From CAYFZO01 sp964347615 (GTDB lineage: Bacteria; Pseudomonadota; Gammaproteobacteria; Poriferisulfidales; Oxydemutatoraceae), in NCBI GenBank assembly GCA_964347615.1, contig CAYFZO010000003.1, positions 61,228 to 125,227 on the forward strand: a DNA stretch of 64,000 nucleotides. Reading direction: 5' to 3'. Below are positions 1-8,811 of the stretch, piece after piece. The notes below the pieces were generated by a model. The model made no database searches. It had not been told where the DNA came from and saw nothing but the letters and a program-made list of their open reading frames with translations. The translations under genes and the position numbers were made by a program. How positions within the stretch are numbered: position 1 is the stretch's first letter; each line of letters begins with the position of its first letter.

Positions 1-729
1 GGCGGCCAATGCGCTGCCCGCGTTAAAGCCGAACCAACCGACCCACAACATGCTGGCGCCTGCCACCGTAATCACCAGGTTGTGAGGCGGCATGGCCACC
101 GTCGGGAACCCCTCCCGCGATTTGATGACCACGGCGGTCACCAGCGCCGCGACGCCAGCAGTGATGTGCACCACCGTGCCGCCGGCGAAATCCATCAAAC
201 CCATCTCGCCGAGCCAGCCGCCGCCCCAGACTGCGTGACAAATCGGAAAATAAACCAACAGCAACCAGAACAGGCTGAACAACACCACCGCCGAAAACCG
301 CATGCGTTCGGCGAATCCGCCGACAATCAACGCGGGCGTGATGATTGCGAAAGTCAGTTGAAACATGACGAACACGCTCTCGGGAATGGTGCCTGACATG
401 GCTTCCCTGGAAACGCCTTGCAGAAACAGCTGGTCGAAACCGCCGATCATCACGTTCCAGCTGCCGCCGTCGCCGAACGACAGGCTGTAGCCGACCACCA
501 ACCACAGCACCGAAGCGAGACAGGTGATCGTGAAACATTGCATCAGCACCGACAAGGCATTCTTGCTTCTGACCAGCCCGGCGTAAAACAACGACAGGCC
601 GGGAATGGTCATGAATAGAACCAGCGCCGTCGAAGTCAGCAACCAAGCCGTATCGCCGTCGGTCTCGGCAAACGCCGCCGCGGGCAAGCCGAGCAACGTG
701 AACAAAATCACAAGTCTTGATATTTTCAT
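1..729 (-). CDS. amtB: Ammonium transporter AmtB, N-terminal part (gene runs off the window)
   Basis: Inner-membrane channel for ammonium/ammonia. Reading the minus strand from the ATG at 729, the first 21 or so residues form a signal peptide ending in PAAAFA, followed by the extracellular start TDGDTAWLL and a first membrane helix with the family signature PGLSLFYAGLVRSKN. The last residues in the window include MLWVGWFGFNAGSALAA, an Amt hallmark. 243 codons are open with no stop, so roughly the C-terminal half lies beyond base 1. It follows glnK by 34 bp on the same strand, the classical glnK-amtB operon in which the PII protein docks on and blocks the channel. No disruption seen. Confidence 0.95.
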   Translation of the reverse strand, partial: MKISRLVILFTLLGLPAAAFAETDGDTAWLLTSTALVLFMTIPGLSLFYAGLVRSKNALSVLMQCFTITCLASVLWLVVGYSLSFGDGGSWNVMIGGFDQLFLQGVSREAMSGTIPESVFVMFQLTFAIITPALIVGGFAERMRFSAVVLFSLFWLLLVYFPICHAVWGGGWLGEMGLMDFAGGTVVHITAGVAALVTAVVIKSREGFPTVAMPPHNLVITVAGASMLWVGWFGFNAGSALAA

Positions 730-763
730 TTTGGTTTGTTTCCCGTTGTTGATTGCCGACGCG

Positions 764-1102
764 TCACAATACGTCGGCGTCGCGTTCGCCGGTACGGACG
801 CGCACGGCGGATTGGAGGTCGTGGATGAATATCTTTCCATCCCCGATGCTGCCCGTTCTTGCGGCTTGCACGATCGTCTCGATGACTTTCTCGCACATAT
901 CGTCTCCCACCGCGACTTCTACCTTTTTCTTCGGCAGAAATTTCACCTCGTACTCGGCGCCACGATAATGTTCGGTGTGACCTTTCTGGTTGCCGAAACC
1001 GAGCGCGTCGGTGACAGTGATGCCCTTGACCCCGACCTCGGACAAGGCTTCCTGCACTTCATGCAGCTTCACGGGCTGGATGATAGCGGTTATCAGTTTC
1101 AT
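764..1102 (-). CDS. glnK: Nitrogen regulatory protein P-II (GlnK/GlnB)
   Basis: Small trimeric signal protein sensing 2-oxoglutarate and ATP/ADP; its T-loop binds AmtB. The 112-residue product starts MKLITAIIQPVKLHEV and carries the T-loop with the uridylylation residue Tyr51 (EHYRGAEYEV), then KVEVAVGDD and the C-terminal signature near residues 83-96 (TGSIGDGKIFI). The start at 1102 is chosen because it has a strong GAGGAGG ribosome site 5 bases upstream and matches the family length. An ATG further upstream would add 23 non-family residues. The amtB linkage favours the name GlnK over GlnB. Confidence 0.95.
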   Translation of the reverse strand: MKLITAIIQPVKLHEVQEALSEVGVKGITVTDALGFGNQKGHTEHYRGAEYEVKFLPKKKVEVAVGDDMCEKVIETIVQAARTGSIGDGKIFIHDLQSAVRVRTGERDADVL

Positions 1103-1147
1103 GACGCCTCCTCGGAAAAACTCGTTCAAAAGCAGGTTAAGCGGCTT

Positions 1148-1176
1148 ATTATGCACAAACCCTCTAATCATGTAAA
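1148..1176 (-). promoter_or_regulatory. Sigma70-like promoter of glnK-amtB
   Basis: On the minus strand a -35 TTTACA (1176-1171) and a -10 CATAAT (1153-1148) are separated by 17 bases, about 45 bases upstream of the glnK start. glnK promoters are often sigma54-dependent, but I found no TGGC-N8-TGC element here. Assigned from sequence only. Confidence 0.5.
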
Positions 1177-1235
1177 AAGATATATAATGATATTTATATT
1201 TCTAGTCGTGATAAAACAAAGGGGCAAAAGGCGCC

Positions 1236-2156
1236 ATGACGCTGAATCAGCTGAGAATCATCGCCACGCTGGTCGACAACAGGCTGAACATCTCGGCGTC
1301 AGCCGACAAGTTGTTCCGGGTGCAGTCGGCGCTGAGCAACCAGCTGCGTCTGCTCGAAGAAGAGTTCGGCGGCAAGCTGTTCGAGCGCCGCGGCAAACGT
1401 CTGGTCAAAACAACCCCTTTGTGCGAGGCGTTGTTGCCCGAGATCAAACGCGCATTGCTCGCCGAAAGCAACATCAAGGCGCTGACGCTTGAGCACACAA
1501 GCGCCCAGAAAGGAGAGCTTAGGATTGCGACCACCCACACCCAAGCGAGATACTTTCTTCCCGACGTGATTGACGAGTTTCGGAATAAATATCCGGAAGT
1601 TCGCCTGAGCATCTATCAGAGCAGCCCCGCCGAATTCCTGAACATGCTTCGCGGACACAAGATAGATTTTGCAATTTTCGCCGGTGAGGAAGAGTTACCC
1701 GCGGATCTCATCAAGACAAGATGTTATGAATGGAACCGCGTTTTGATTCTGCGTCGCGGCCACCCGCTCGAACGCGAACCTTTGAGCCTCGGGAAAATAG
1801 CGGATTACCCGATTATTACCTACATCCCGGAATTTGTTGAACGCAACCTCGTCGAACAAACTTTCGACGCCGCCAACGTTCCGATTAACGTCACCTTCAG
1901 CGCGGGAGACACCGACGTGATCAAGACCTACGTTCGCCTCGACCTCGGTGTCGGCATCGTCGCACAGATGGCGCGATCAAAGACCGACGGCGCAGACGCG
2001 GACCAGGATCTGGTCTTTCTCGATCTCGACCATCTGTTTGAAAACTCGACAACCTACGTGGTGCACCTTAAGGAACTCGCGATGCGAGTGTATATGAACG
2101 AGTTTACCGAGCTGCTGCATCGCCACGGGCAAACGTTCCAACAACAACTGGCGTGA
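1236..2156 (+). CDS. LysR-family regulator, CysB-like
   Basis: DNA-binding transcriptional regulator of 306 residues. The N-terminal winged helix-turn-helix (about residues 1-60: LNQLRIIATLVDNRLNISAS, then SALSNQLRLLEEEFGGKLFE) has the CysB/Cbl spacing, with the CysB-type LNIS motif and long first helices. The rest is a type 2 periplasmic-binding fold for the effector. CysB senses N-acetylserine or sulfate derivatives and controls sulfur assimilation; the effector here is inferred, not seen. Slightly shorter than E. coli CysB (324). It is divergent from glnK-amtB across an AT-rich 130-bp spacer, so it could also influence nitrogen genes. Confidence 0.8.
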   Translation: MTLNQLRIIATLVDNRLNISASADKLFRVQSALSNQLRLLEEEFGGKLFERRGKRLVKTTPLCEALLPEIKRALLAESNIKALTLEHTSAQKGELRIATTHTQARYFLPDVIDEFRNKYPEVRLSIYQSSPAEFLNMLRGHKIDFAIFAGEEELPADLIKTRCYEWNRVLILRRGHPLEREPLSLGKIADYPIITYIPEFVERNLVEQTFDAANVPINVTFSAGDTDVIKTYVRLDLGVGIVAQMARSKTDGADADQDLVFLDLDHLFENSTTYVVHLKELAMRVYMNEFTELLHRHGQTFQQQLA

Positions 2157-2172
2157 GAAAGACGTCGAAAGT

Positions 2173-2739
2173 TCAAGCTTTCGGCAAGGTAACCCCGGCT
2201 TGCCCCTGATACTTGCCGTTGCGGTCCTTGTAAGATATCTCGCATTCCTCGTCGGATTCGAAAAACAACATCTGCGCAACGCCTTCGTCGGCGTAAATCT
2301 TGGCGGGCAACGGAGTCGTGTTGGAAAATTCCAATGTCACGTGCCCTTCCCATTCAGGTTCCAAGGGGGTGACGTTGACGATGATGCCGCACCTTGCGTA
2401 AGTGGATTTGCCGACGCAGATGGTCAGCACCGACCGGGGGATGCGAAAGCGCTCGACGGTACTGGCCAGGGCGAACGAGTTCGGCGGGATAATGCAGACC
2501 CCCGCTTCGACCTCGACAAAGCTGTCTTCGCTGAACGACTTGGGGTCAACAACCGCTGAATTGATGTTGGTGAACACCTTGAAATGGTTGCTGCAACGCA
2601 CGTCGTAACCGTAGCTTGAGGTCCCGTAAGATATGACGCGCTTGGAATCCAACGCGCTGATTTGGCGCGCCTCGAACGGCTCGATCATTCCGTGCTCGAG
2701 CGCCATCCGCCGAATCCATTGGTCGGACTTAATCGCCAC
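2173..2739 (-). CDS. dcd: dCTP deaminase
   Basis: Converts dCTP to dUTP, the main source of dUMP for thymidylate synthesis in gammaproteobacteria. The 188-residue product is full length: MAIKSDQWIRRMA at the start, the substrate-binding RVISYGTSSYGYDVR, the GKSTYARCGI nucleotide loop and the catalytic-glutamate segment GHVTLEFSN. It ends 16 bp from the convergent CysB-like gene and lies 21 bp downstream of mrp on the same strand, so it is probably cotranscribed with mrp. Confidence 0.96.
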   Translation of the reverse strand: MAIKSDQWIRRMALEHGMIEPFEARQISALDSKRVISYGTSSYGYDVRCSNHFKVFTNINSAVVDPKSFSEDSFVEVEAGVCIIPPNSFALASTVERFRIPRSVLTICVGKSTYARCGIIVNVTPLEPEWEGHVTLEFSNTTPLPAKIYADEGVAQMLFFESDEECEISYKDRNGKYQGQAGVTLPKA

Positions 2740-2760
2740 CCGCTCTCCGCAACCTCGGCC

Positions 2761-3918
2761 TCAAGTGTTCTGGATAACGACTTTCGGAAACTTGGCGGAG
2801 TAATCCTTGCTGCGCGCCGCGAGCCGACCCGACACGTTTCTTGCAAGCTCACGATAAATTTCGGCGACGCGCCCGTCGGGGTCCGCAGCCACGGGCGGCG
2901 TTCCCTCGTCGGTCTGCTCGCGGATGCTGACGTCGAGCGGGAGACGCCCCAACAGCTCGACGTTGTAATCCTTCGCCATCTTCTCGCCCCCGCCGCTGCC
3001 GAAAATAGGCTCTTCATAACCGCAATTCTTGCATATATGCAGGCTCATGTTCTCGACGACTCCCAGCAACGGCACGTCCACCTTTTCAAACATTTTCACG
3101 CCTCTGCGCGCGTCGAGCAACGCGATGTTCTGCGGCGTGGTCACGATAACCGCACCGCTGACGGGAATCTTCTGCGCCAACGTCAATTGCACGTCGCCGG
3201 TACCCGGCGGCAAGTCGATCACAAGGTAGTCCAAATCGCGCCAGTTGGTGTCGTTCAGCAGCTGTTCGAGCGCTTGGGTGACCATCGGGCCGCGCCAAAT
3301 CATCGGCGTTTCCTCTTCAATCAAAAACCCGATCGACATCGCTTGAAGACCGTGGTTTTCGATCGGCTCCAAGGTCTTGCCGTCTTTCGACTCGGGATGC
3401 CCCTTGATGCCCAGCATCGTCGGTTGGCTGGGACCGTAGATGTCGGCGTCGAGAATCCCCGCCGCCGCGCCTTCCGCCGACAACGCAAGCGCCAGATTGA
3501 CCGCGGTCGTGGACTTGCCCACGCCACCCTTGCCTGAAGCCACCGCAATTACGTTTTTGACGCTCTCCATCGGCTTGAGGCTTTTCTGCACCGCGTGTGC
3601 CTGGATTTCCCAGGTGACGTTCACCTCGCCGTCGCAGGCGTCGGGCAAGGCCCGTAGTTTCTCCTTGACCGTCCCGACCAACCGATCGACGAACCCGCGC
3701 GCCGGATAACCCAGCACAAGGTCTACCGTCGCTTTATCGCCGGCAACCGAGACGTCCCGAACCACCCCGTCGGCAAGCAGGTCTCTCCCCGTGTGCGGGT
3801 CCACAACCTCTTTCAGCAAGGCTTCTACTGCGGCTTTGTCAGGCATGTTTCGAGAGGTGAGCTTCCGAAAGTTTTCAGCGTGAAGTTTTTGATTTGCTCC
3901 GGAAATTTCTGTCGCCAT
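2761..3918 (-). CDS. mrp: Iron-sulfur cluster carrier ATPase Mrp/ApbC
   Basis: Cytoplasmic P-loop ATPase that binds and transfers 4Fe-4S clusters. An N-terminal MIP18 (DUF59) domain covers about residues 28-100. The NTPase follows, with the deviant Walker A GKGGVGKSTTAVNLAL near residue 130, the PGTGDVQLT switch region and the cluster-binding CKNCGYEEP motif. The given start (385 residues) is the upstream ATG at 3918; an internal ATG at 3846, just before the DUF59 domain, would give 361 residues, close to E. coli Mrp. It is divergent from metG with only 25 bp between, an arrangement conserved in enterobacteria. Confidence 0.93.
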   Translation of the reverse strand: MATEISGANQKLHAENFRKLTSRNMPDKAAVEALLKEVVDPHTGRDLLADGVVRDVSVAGDKATVDLVLGYPARGFVDRLVGTVKEKLRALPDACDGEVNVTWEIQAHAVQKSLKPMESVKNVIAVASGKGGVGKSTTAVNLALALSAEGAAAGILDADIYGPSQPTMLGIKGHPESKDGKTLEPIENHGLQAMSIGFLIEEETPMIWRGPMVTQALEQLLNDTNWRDLDYLVIDLPPGTGDVQLTLAQKIPVSGAVIVTTPQNIALLDARRGVKMFEKVDVPLLGVVENMSLHICKNCGYEEPIFGSGGGEKMAKDYNVELLGRLPLDVSIREQTDEGTPPVAADPDGRVAEIYRELARNVSGRLAARSKDYSAKFPKVVIQNT

Positions 3919-3943
3919 TATATACTATAAAGTCGCTTCCCCG

Positions 3944-5983
3944 ATGACCCCCGACGCCAACTTAACTCCAATGACCGAAAGACGCGAAATATTGGTAACC
4001 AGCGCGCTCCCGTACGCCAACGGCCCGATTCACCTCGGGCACTTGCTCGAATACATTCAAACCGACGTGTGGGCGAGGTTCCAACGTCTGCGCGGCCACG
4101 AATGCCACTACGTCTGCGCCGACGACGCGCACGGCACGCCGATCATGCTCAAGGCCCGGGAGGAAAACGTCACGCCGGAGACGCTGATCAGCAGGGTTAC
4201 CACGGAGCACCTTCAGGATTTCGACGATTTCCTGATTCATTTCGACAACTACTACACGACCCATTCGGAGGAAAACCGGGAGTTTTCCAACTTAATCTAC
4301 CGCCGGCTCAAGGACAAAGGCCTGATTTCCTCGCGCAACGTCGTACAAGCATACGACGAACAAGCGGAAATGTTCTTGCCCGACCGTTTCATCCGCGGCG
4401 ATTGCCCGCGTTGCGGCGCCGGAGATCAATACGGCGATTGCTGCGAAGCCTGCGGCGCAACCTACACGCCGGGGGAGCTGAAAAACGCGCGGTCGGTGCT
4501 GAGCGGAGCGAAACCGGTGGAACGCGAATCCGAACATTATTTCTTCGAGTTGGCGCGCTTCAGCAACAGCCTCGGCGAGTGGCTCGAAAGCGCCGGCATC
4601 CAGCCTGCAATCCGCAACAAGCTCGGCGAATGGTTCGACGCAGGGCTGCGCGACTGGGACATCTCGCGCGACGCGCCTTATTTCGGTTTCGAAATACCCG
4701 ATCATCCCGGCAAGTATTTTTACGTGTGGCTGGACGCGCCTATCGGCTACATGGCGAGCTTCAAGCAGTACTGCGAACGCGAGGCTCTGGATTTCGACCG
4801 TTACTGGCAGGTGCAGAGCCCGACCGAGCTGCACCACTTCATCGGCAAAGACATCGCGTATTTCCACGCCCTGTTCTGGCCCGCGATGCTGGAAGGCGCC
4901 GACTTTCGGAAACCAACCGCACTTCACTGTCACGGCTTTCTTACGGTCGACAAGAAAAAGATGTCCAAGTCGAGAGGCACTTTCATCACCGCACGCACCT
5001 ACCTCCGCCATCTTGATCCGGAGTACCTGCGCTATTACTTCGCGGCGAAACTGGGCGGCGGCGTCGAAGACCTCAACCTCAACCTCGATGACTTCGTACA
5101 GCGCGTCAACAGCGACTTGATCGGAAAAATCGTCAACATCGCAAGCCGTTGCGCGGGTTTCATACACCGCCATTTCGAAAGCGAGCTGCTGTGCTCGGAC
5201 GAGGTGAACAAGCACCCGTTGAACCTCGAAGCCGCCGCGGCAGGCGAACGCATCGCCGAGTTTTACGAAACCTTGGAGTACGCTTTCGCGGTCCGGGAAA
5301 TTTCCGCGCTGGCCGACCGCGCCAATCAGTACATAGACCGGCACAAGCCGTGGGAAACGGTGAAACAAGACGGCGCCTCCCGCGCGCTGCACGAGGTTTG
5401 CAGTCTCGGCCTGCTGCTGTTCGCGCGTATCATGCTTTACCTGAAACCCGTGCTGCCCGTAACAAGCGCAAAAGCGGAAGACTTCCTCGGGGTTAAAATC
5501 ACGCGCTGGAACGAGCTGCCGTTCACACAAGGACGCCACCGGATAAATCGTTTCAAGCCGCTGATGACCCGCATAGAAAAAAACGCCGTCAACAAGGTAA
5601 TCGCCGACACGGCGCAAGACGCGCGCGCCGCGACCGCGGCCGGCGAAACGGCCGGTGGCGGAAAGGAAGTCACAATCGAGGAGTTCCAAAAGCTCGACCT
5701 GCGCGTTGCCCGCGTCGTCAAGGCCGAAAACGTCGAGGAAGCCGACAAGCTGCTGCGCCTTGAAGTCGACCTCGGCGATGAAACCCGCACGGTACTGGCC
5801 GGCATCAAATCGTCTTACGAAGCGGCCGACCTCGTCGGGCGGCTGGTCGTGATAGTGGCGAACCTGAAGCCGCGCAAAATGCGCTTCGGCATATCTCAAG
5901 GCATGGTACTGGCCGCCGGAGAAGACCAGATTTTTCTGCTCTCCCCGGACGAAGGCGCCGAAGCCGGGATGAAAGTCAAGTAA
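3944..5983 (+). CDS. metG: Methionyl-tRNA synthetase
   Basis: Charges tRNA-Met. 679 residues, class I synthetase with HLGH at residues 30-33 and KMSKS at 339-343. A zinc knuckle CPRCGAGDQYGDCCEACG sits in the connective peptide, so this is the zinc-binding MetG1 form. A C-terminal EMAP/Trbp111 tRNA-binding domain (VTIEEFQKLDLRVARV onward) provides dimerisation. The start could be the ATG at 3944 or at 3971 (MTERREILV); the second matches the family start better, and neither has a clear Shine-Dalgarno sequence. Confidence 0.97.
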   Translation: MTPDANLTPMTERREILVTSALPYANGPIHLGHLLEYIQTDVWARFQRLRGHECHYVCADDAHGTPIMLKAREENVTPETLISRVTTEHLQDFDDFLIHFDNYYTTHSEENREFSNLIYRRLKDKGLISSRNVVQAYDEQAEMFLPDRFIRGDCPRCGAGDQYGDCCEACGATYTPGELKNARSVLSGAKPVERESEHYFFELARFSNSLGEWLESAGIQPAIRNKLGEWFDAGLRDWDISRDAPYFGFEIPDHPGKYFYVWLDAPIGYMASFKQYCEREALDFDRYWQVQSPTELHHFIGKDIAYFHALFWPAMLEGADFRKPTALHCHGFLTVDKKKMSKSRGTFITARTYLRHLDPEYLRYYFAAKLGGGVEDLNLNLDDFVQRVNSDLIGKIVNIASRCAGFIHRHFESELLCSDEVNKHPLNLEAAAAGERIAEFYETLEYAFAVREISALADRANQYIDRHKPWETVKQDGASRALHEVCSLGLLLFARIMLYLKPVLPVTSAKAEDFLGVKITRWNELPFTQGRHRINRFKPLMTRIEKNAVNKVIADTAQDARAATAAGETAGGGKEVTIEEFQKLDLRVARVVKAENVEEADKLLRLEVDLGDETRTVLAGIKSSYEAADLVGRLVVIVANLKPRKMRFGISQGMVLAAGEDQIFLLSPDEGAEAGMKVK

Positions 5984-6003
5984 GGCGGGGCGCCCCGCGA
6001 CGC

Positions 6004-6420
6004 ATGAAACCTGCAACGCTCGACCCGCAAACGACTTCGCCGCGCCCGACGCAACGGGTTGCCGCCATAGACGAGGATGAATGCATCGGTTGCGCACTGT
6101 GCATCAAAGCCTGCCCGGTGGACGCAATCGTCGGGGCGCACAATTTCATGCACGCCATCGTTGAACCTGAATGCATCGGCTGTGAATTGTGCGTCGCGCC
6201 GTGCCCGGCCGACTGTATCTCGATGATTGAAACGCGGGCTTCACGCACGGCGCACGACCGAGCCCGCTTCGCGCGTGAGCGCCGCCGCCGCCGCGACCTC
6301 AGACGCGCCACGCGCGCGACGCGTTACGCCGAGGCGATACAGGCTCGTCGTGAGGAACTGAAGTCGCTCATCCGGCAAAAGCCGCCGGTTGGCGGGTGGA
6401 GCCGCGGGCAAGGCGAATGA
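6004..6420 (+). CDS. RnfB/RsxB-like ferredoxin, 2x[4Fe-4S]
   Basis: 138-residue electron carrier. Two Cx2Cx2Cx3CP cluster motifs are visible: CIGCALCIKACP (about residues 32-43) and CIGCELCVAPCP (about 62-73), as in the C-terminal ferredoxin domain of RnfB. The membrane anchor and the N-terminal extra cluster of true RnfB are missing, and the rest is an Arg-rich tail. Its stop overlaps the nth start, so the two are translationally coupled; short RnfB-like genes beside nth occur in other proteobacteria. Role inferred as electron donor or cluster protein; not part of a full rnf operon here. Confidence 0.85.
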   Translation: MKPATLDPQTTSPRPTQRVAAIDEDECIGCALCIKACPVDAIVGAHNFMHAIVEPECIGCELCVAPCPADCISMIETRASRTAHDRARFARERRRRRDLRRATRATRYAEAIQARREELKSLIRQKPPVGGWSRGQGE

Positions 6421-7058
6421 ACCGGGAAACAAGGCGCGAGATTTTCTCCCGCCTGAAAAAACAAAATCCCGAACCGCGCAGCGAACTGCATTACCGCTCC
6501 CGTTTTGAGCTGCTGATTGCCGTCATGCTGTCGGCACAAGCAACCGACGTCAGCGTGAACAAAGCGACGAGAGCCCTGTTCAAGGAAGCAAACACCCCGA
6601 AGAAAATGTGCGCCCTGGGCGAACCGCGGCTCAAACGTTTTATCCGGACAATCGGCCTGTTCAATTCCAAGGCGAAAAACATCATCAAGACCTGCAGGAT
6701 CCTGATCGAAGACTACGGGGGAAGAATACCGGGAACCCGCGAGGAGCTGGAAAAGCTGCCCGGCGTCGGCAGGAAAACCGCCAACGTCATTCTGAACAAT
6801 GCGTTCGGAGAACCGACTATCGCGGTGGATACGCATATATTCCGCGTCTCCAACCGCACCGGCATCGCGCCCGGTCGAACGCCTTTGGAAGTCGAAAAGA
6901 AACTGCTGAGATTCGTGCCCGACGAATTCAAGCAACACGCGCACCACTGGCTCATTCTGCACGGAAGATACGTCTGCACCGCCAGAAACCCCGCCTGCGG
7001 CGACTGCCTGATCAACGAACTCTGCGAATACCGGGGGAAATCAGCGTCCGGACGCTGA
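6417..7058 (+). CDS. nth: Endonuclease III
   Basis: Bifunctional DNA glycosylase/AP lyase for oxidised pyrimidines. 213 residues from the ATG at 6417, overlapping the preceding stop. The helix-hairpin-helix LPGVGRKTANVILNNAFG contains the catalytic Lys, followed by the catalytic Asp in IAVDTHIFRVSNR. The C-terminal 4Fe-4S motif has the canonical C-x6-C-x2-C-x5-C spacing (from CTARNPACGDC to ELC). Length and all key residues are normal. Confidence 0.97.
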   Translation: MNRETRREIFSRLKKQNPEPRSELHYRSRFELLIAVMLSAQATDVSVNKATRALFKEANTPKKMCALGEPRLKRFIRTIGLFNSKAKNIIKTCRILIEDYGGRIPGTREELEKLPGVGRKTANVILNNAFGEPTIAVDTHIFRVSNRTGIAPGRTPLEVEKKLLRFVPDEFKQHAHHWLILHGRYVCTARNPACGDCLINELCEYRGKSASGR

Positions 7059-7200
7059 CGTATCACGACGGGGATAATCGCCCTTTCCGGCAGACACGCG
7101 GCTGATGGCGTATAGTGAGACCCCCCTGTTTGAGGCCGGAAATCAGTTTCCCTAATCAGCATTAAAACGCGAACTCCATATCGCTACAAGGAGGCAAACC

Positions 7201-7895
7201 ATGAAAAAAAATCTCAAATTGAAACAATCGATAAAACTCGTTTCCACCGCGCTTGCGGTTGGAGGATTGACCGCCGGCGCCGGCGCCAACACCGGCACCG
7301 GCCAAAACCCTTTCGGCTTGGAAGAGCTGCCGTCGGGTTACATGGTCGCTGCCGGCCACAAAGAGGGCGGTTGCGGCGCCGACCGCATGAAAAGCCCCGA
7401 GAAAAATAAAATGAACCGTAGTCCGGGAACGGAAGGTACGTGCGGCGAGGGCAGGTGCGGTGAAGGCAAATGCGGCGAGGGNNNNNNNNNNNNNNNNNNN
7501 NNNNNNNNNNNNNNNNNNNNNNNNNNNNNNNNNNNNNNNNNNNNNNNNNNNNNNNNNNNNNNNNNNNNNNNNNNNNNNNNNGAACGGAAGGTACGTGCGG
7601 CGAGGGCAGGTGCGGTGAAGGCAAATGCGGCGAGGGTAATATGATGATGGGCAAGGAACACAAGCACGGCGAAGGCACGTGCGGTGAAGGTAAATGCGGC
7701 GAGGGCAAGTGCGGTGAAGGCATGTGCGGCGAAGGCAAGAAAGTGTCGGGCAAAGCCATGGAAGGCTCATGCGGCGAGGGTAAATGCGGTGAAGGCAACT
7801 GCGGCGAGGGCAATATGATGACGGGCAAGGAACACAAGCACGGCGAAGGCAAGTGCGGCGAAGGTAAATGCGGTGAGGGCAAGTGCGGCAGCTAA
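7201..7895 (+). CDS. Secreted Cys-rich EGKCG-repeat protein, HvfA/bufferin-like (interrupted by an assembly gap)
   Basis: Exported low-complexity precursor of the HvfA/bufferin type, a family whose cysteines are modified by DUF692 (MNIO) enzymes to bind copper. The start has a strong AAGGAGG ribosome site. A cleavable N-terminus (MKKNLKLKQSIKLVSTALAV to GANTG) is followed by the family block NPFGLEELPSGYMVAAG, then repeats of (E)GxCG separated by NMM-GKEHKHGEG spacers. The 100-N gap shifts the nominal frame. The 55 bases before the gap (7427-7481) are identical to the 55 after it (7582-7636), and merging them gives 540 bases (179 residues, about 14 CG units) in one frame. No hvfB or hvfC partner gene lies in this window, so modification is inferred. 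Confidence 0.85.
7482..7581. other. Assembly gap (100 N) inside the EGKCG-repeat gene
   Basis: Fixed-length run of N. Both flanks carry the same 55-bp sequence, so the true gap may be a simple overlap, or additional repeat units may be missing. Confidence 0.98.
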
Positions 7896-7930
7896 GGCCT
7901 CGGCAACAGCCTGCTTCATAAGGCAAAACA

Positions 7931-7958
7931 AAAACGCCGGCGTCAAGCCGGCGTTTTT
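7931..7958. terminator. Bidirectional Rho-independent terminator
   Basis: An 8-bp perfect stem (ACGCCGGC, 7934-7941, with GCCGGCGT, 7947-7954) and a 5-base loop, with an A-run on the left and a T-run on the right. It separates the convergent EGKCG-repeat gene (+) and pal-like gene (-) and can serve both. Confidence 0.9.
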
Positions 7959-8005
7959 GTTTGCGCGGCCTGCGCTACAGACCGTCGCCGAATTGAACCG
8001 AGAAA

Positions 8006-8695
8006 TCAGTAAGCGAGTTCGACGCGGCGATTCATCGCGTGGGCGCTTTCATCATCACCGGATTGCGCCGGACGCTCTTCGCCGTAACTTACCGTCACAA
8101 CCTGGGAAGGAGACACTCCCATGTTGACCAGAACGTCGGCGACCGCCTGAGCCCTGACCATCCCAAGCCGCTTGTTGTAATCGGCGGGCGCGACCGAGTC
8201 GGTGTGGCCTTCCACCGTAACAACGGCGTTAGGGTTCGCTTTCAGAAACTGTGCGTGCAGTTGCAACAGGTTAAGGCCGTTCGCCGGTACCACGTTCTTC
8301 TTGTAGTCGAAGTAGATAACCGTGCGTCCGGGGGTTCTGCCTGCCGCCGCGCGTTCCCGACTGCGATCCTGCTGATAGTCGGGCTCGTCGCCGTAGCGTG
8401 ACATGCCGCCACCGCGGCGCGAGGACCTGGGCCTGTCTTCTTCATACTCCTCATCTTCGTACTCGTATTCCTCGTCTTCGTACTCATATTCCTCATCTTC
8501 GTACTCGTATTCATCGTCGTCCCGACCACGGCCTCTGTCCCGGTCGTCCTCATATTCCTCTTCAACGACGACTTCCTCTTCCTCATAAGCAATCTCTTCG
8601 TCATCGTCGTCGAAAAACCAATCCCAGGATTTAGACCCGCACCCCGCCAACGCCAGCGAAGTCAGTAAAATCAGCAGCAATTTATAGACGCGCAT
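8006..8695 (-). CDS. Pal-like OmpA-family lipoprotein with acidic repeat insert
   Basis: Outer-membrane-anchored, peptidoglycan-binding lipoprotein of 229 residues. The signal peptide ends in a lipobox (LALAGC, Cys at about residue 19). Residues about 28-95 are an acidic linker containing three tandem copies of a seven-residue EYEYEDE unit. The C-terminal OmpA domain (TVIYFDYKKNVVP onward) has the peptidoglycan-binding core VEGHTDSVAPADYNKRLGMV and the ending NRRVELAY. No tolB or tol genes are adjacent, so a separate OmpA-like lipoprotein rather than Pal itself is possible. The linker is unusual in both length and charge. Confidence 0.85.
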   Translation of the reverse strand: MRVYKLLLILLTSLALAGCGSKSWDWFFDDDDEEIAYEEEEVVVEEEYEDDRDRGRGRDDDEYEYEDEEYEYEDEEYEYEDEEYEEDRPRSSRRGGGMSRYGDEPDYQQDRSRERAAAGRTPGRTVIYFDYKKNVVPANGLNLLQLHAQFLKANPNAVVTVEGHTDSVAPADYNKRLGMVRAQAVADVLVNMGVSPSQVVTVSYGEERPAQSGDDESAHAMNRRVELAY

Positions 8696-8811
8696 TAAAG
8701 CCTCCCCGCTTTATCGCCAAGATTCATCATTTCGAAGAGGCACTATATCACCACTAAAACGCCCGGAATACAAGCTCCCGGCGAAGAACCGCGGCACTCG
8801 CGCACCCCTCA

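Noticed and set aside
4292..6097. 601-codon minus-strand open frame
   Set aside because: Antisense to metG and the ferredoxin gene; arises from high-GC codon bias.
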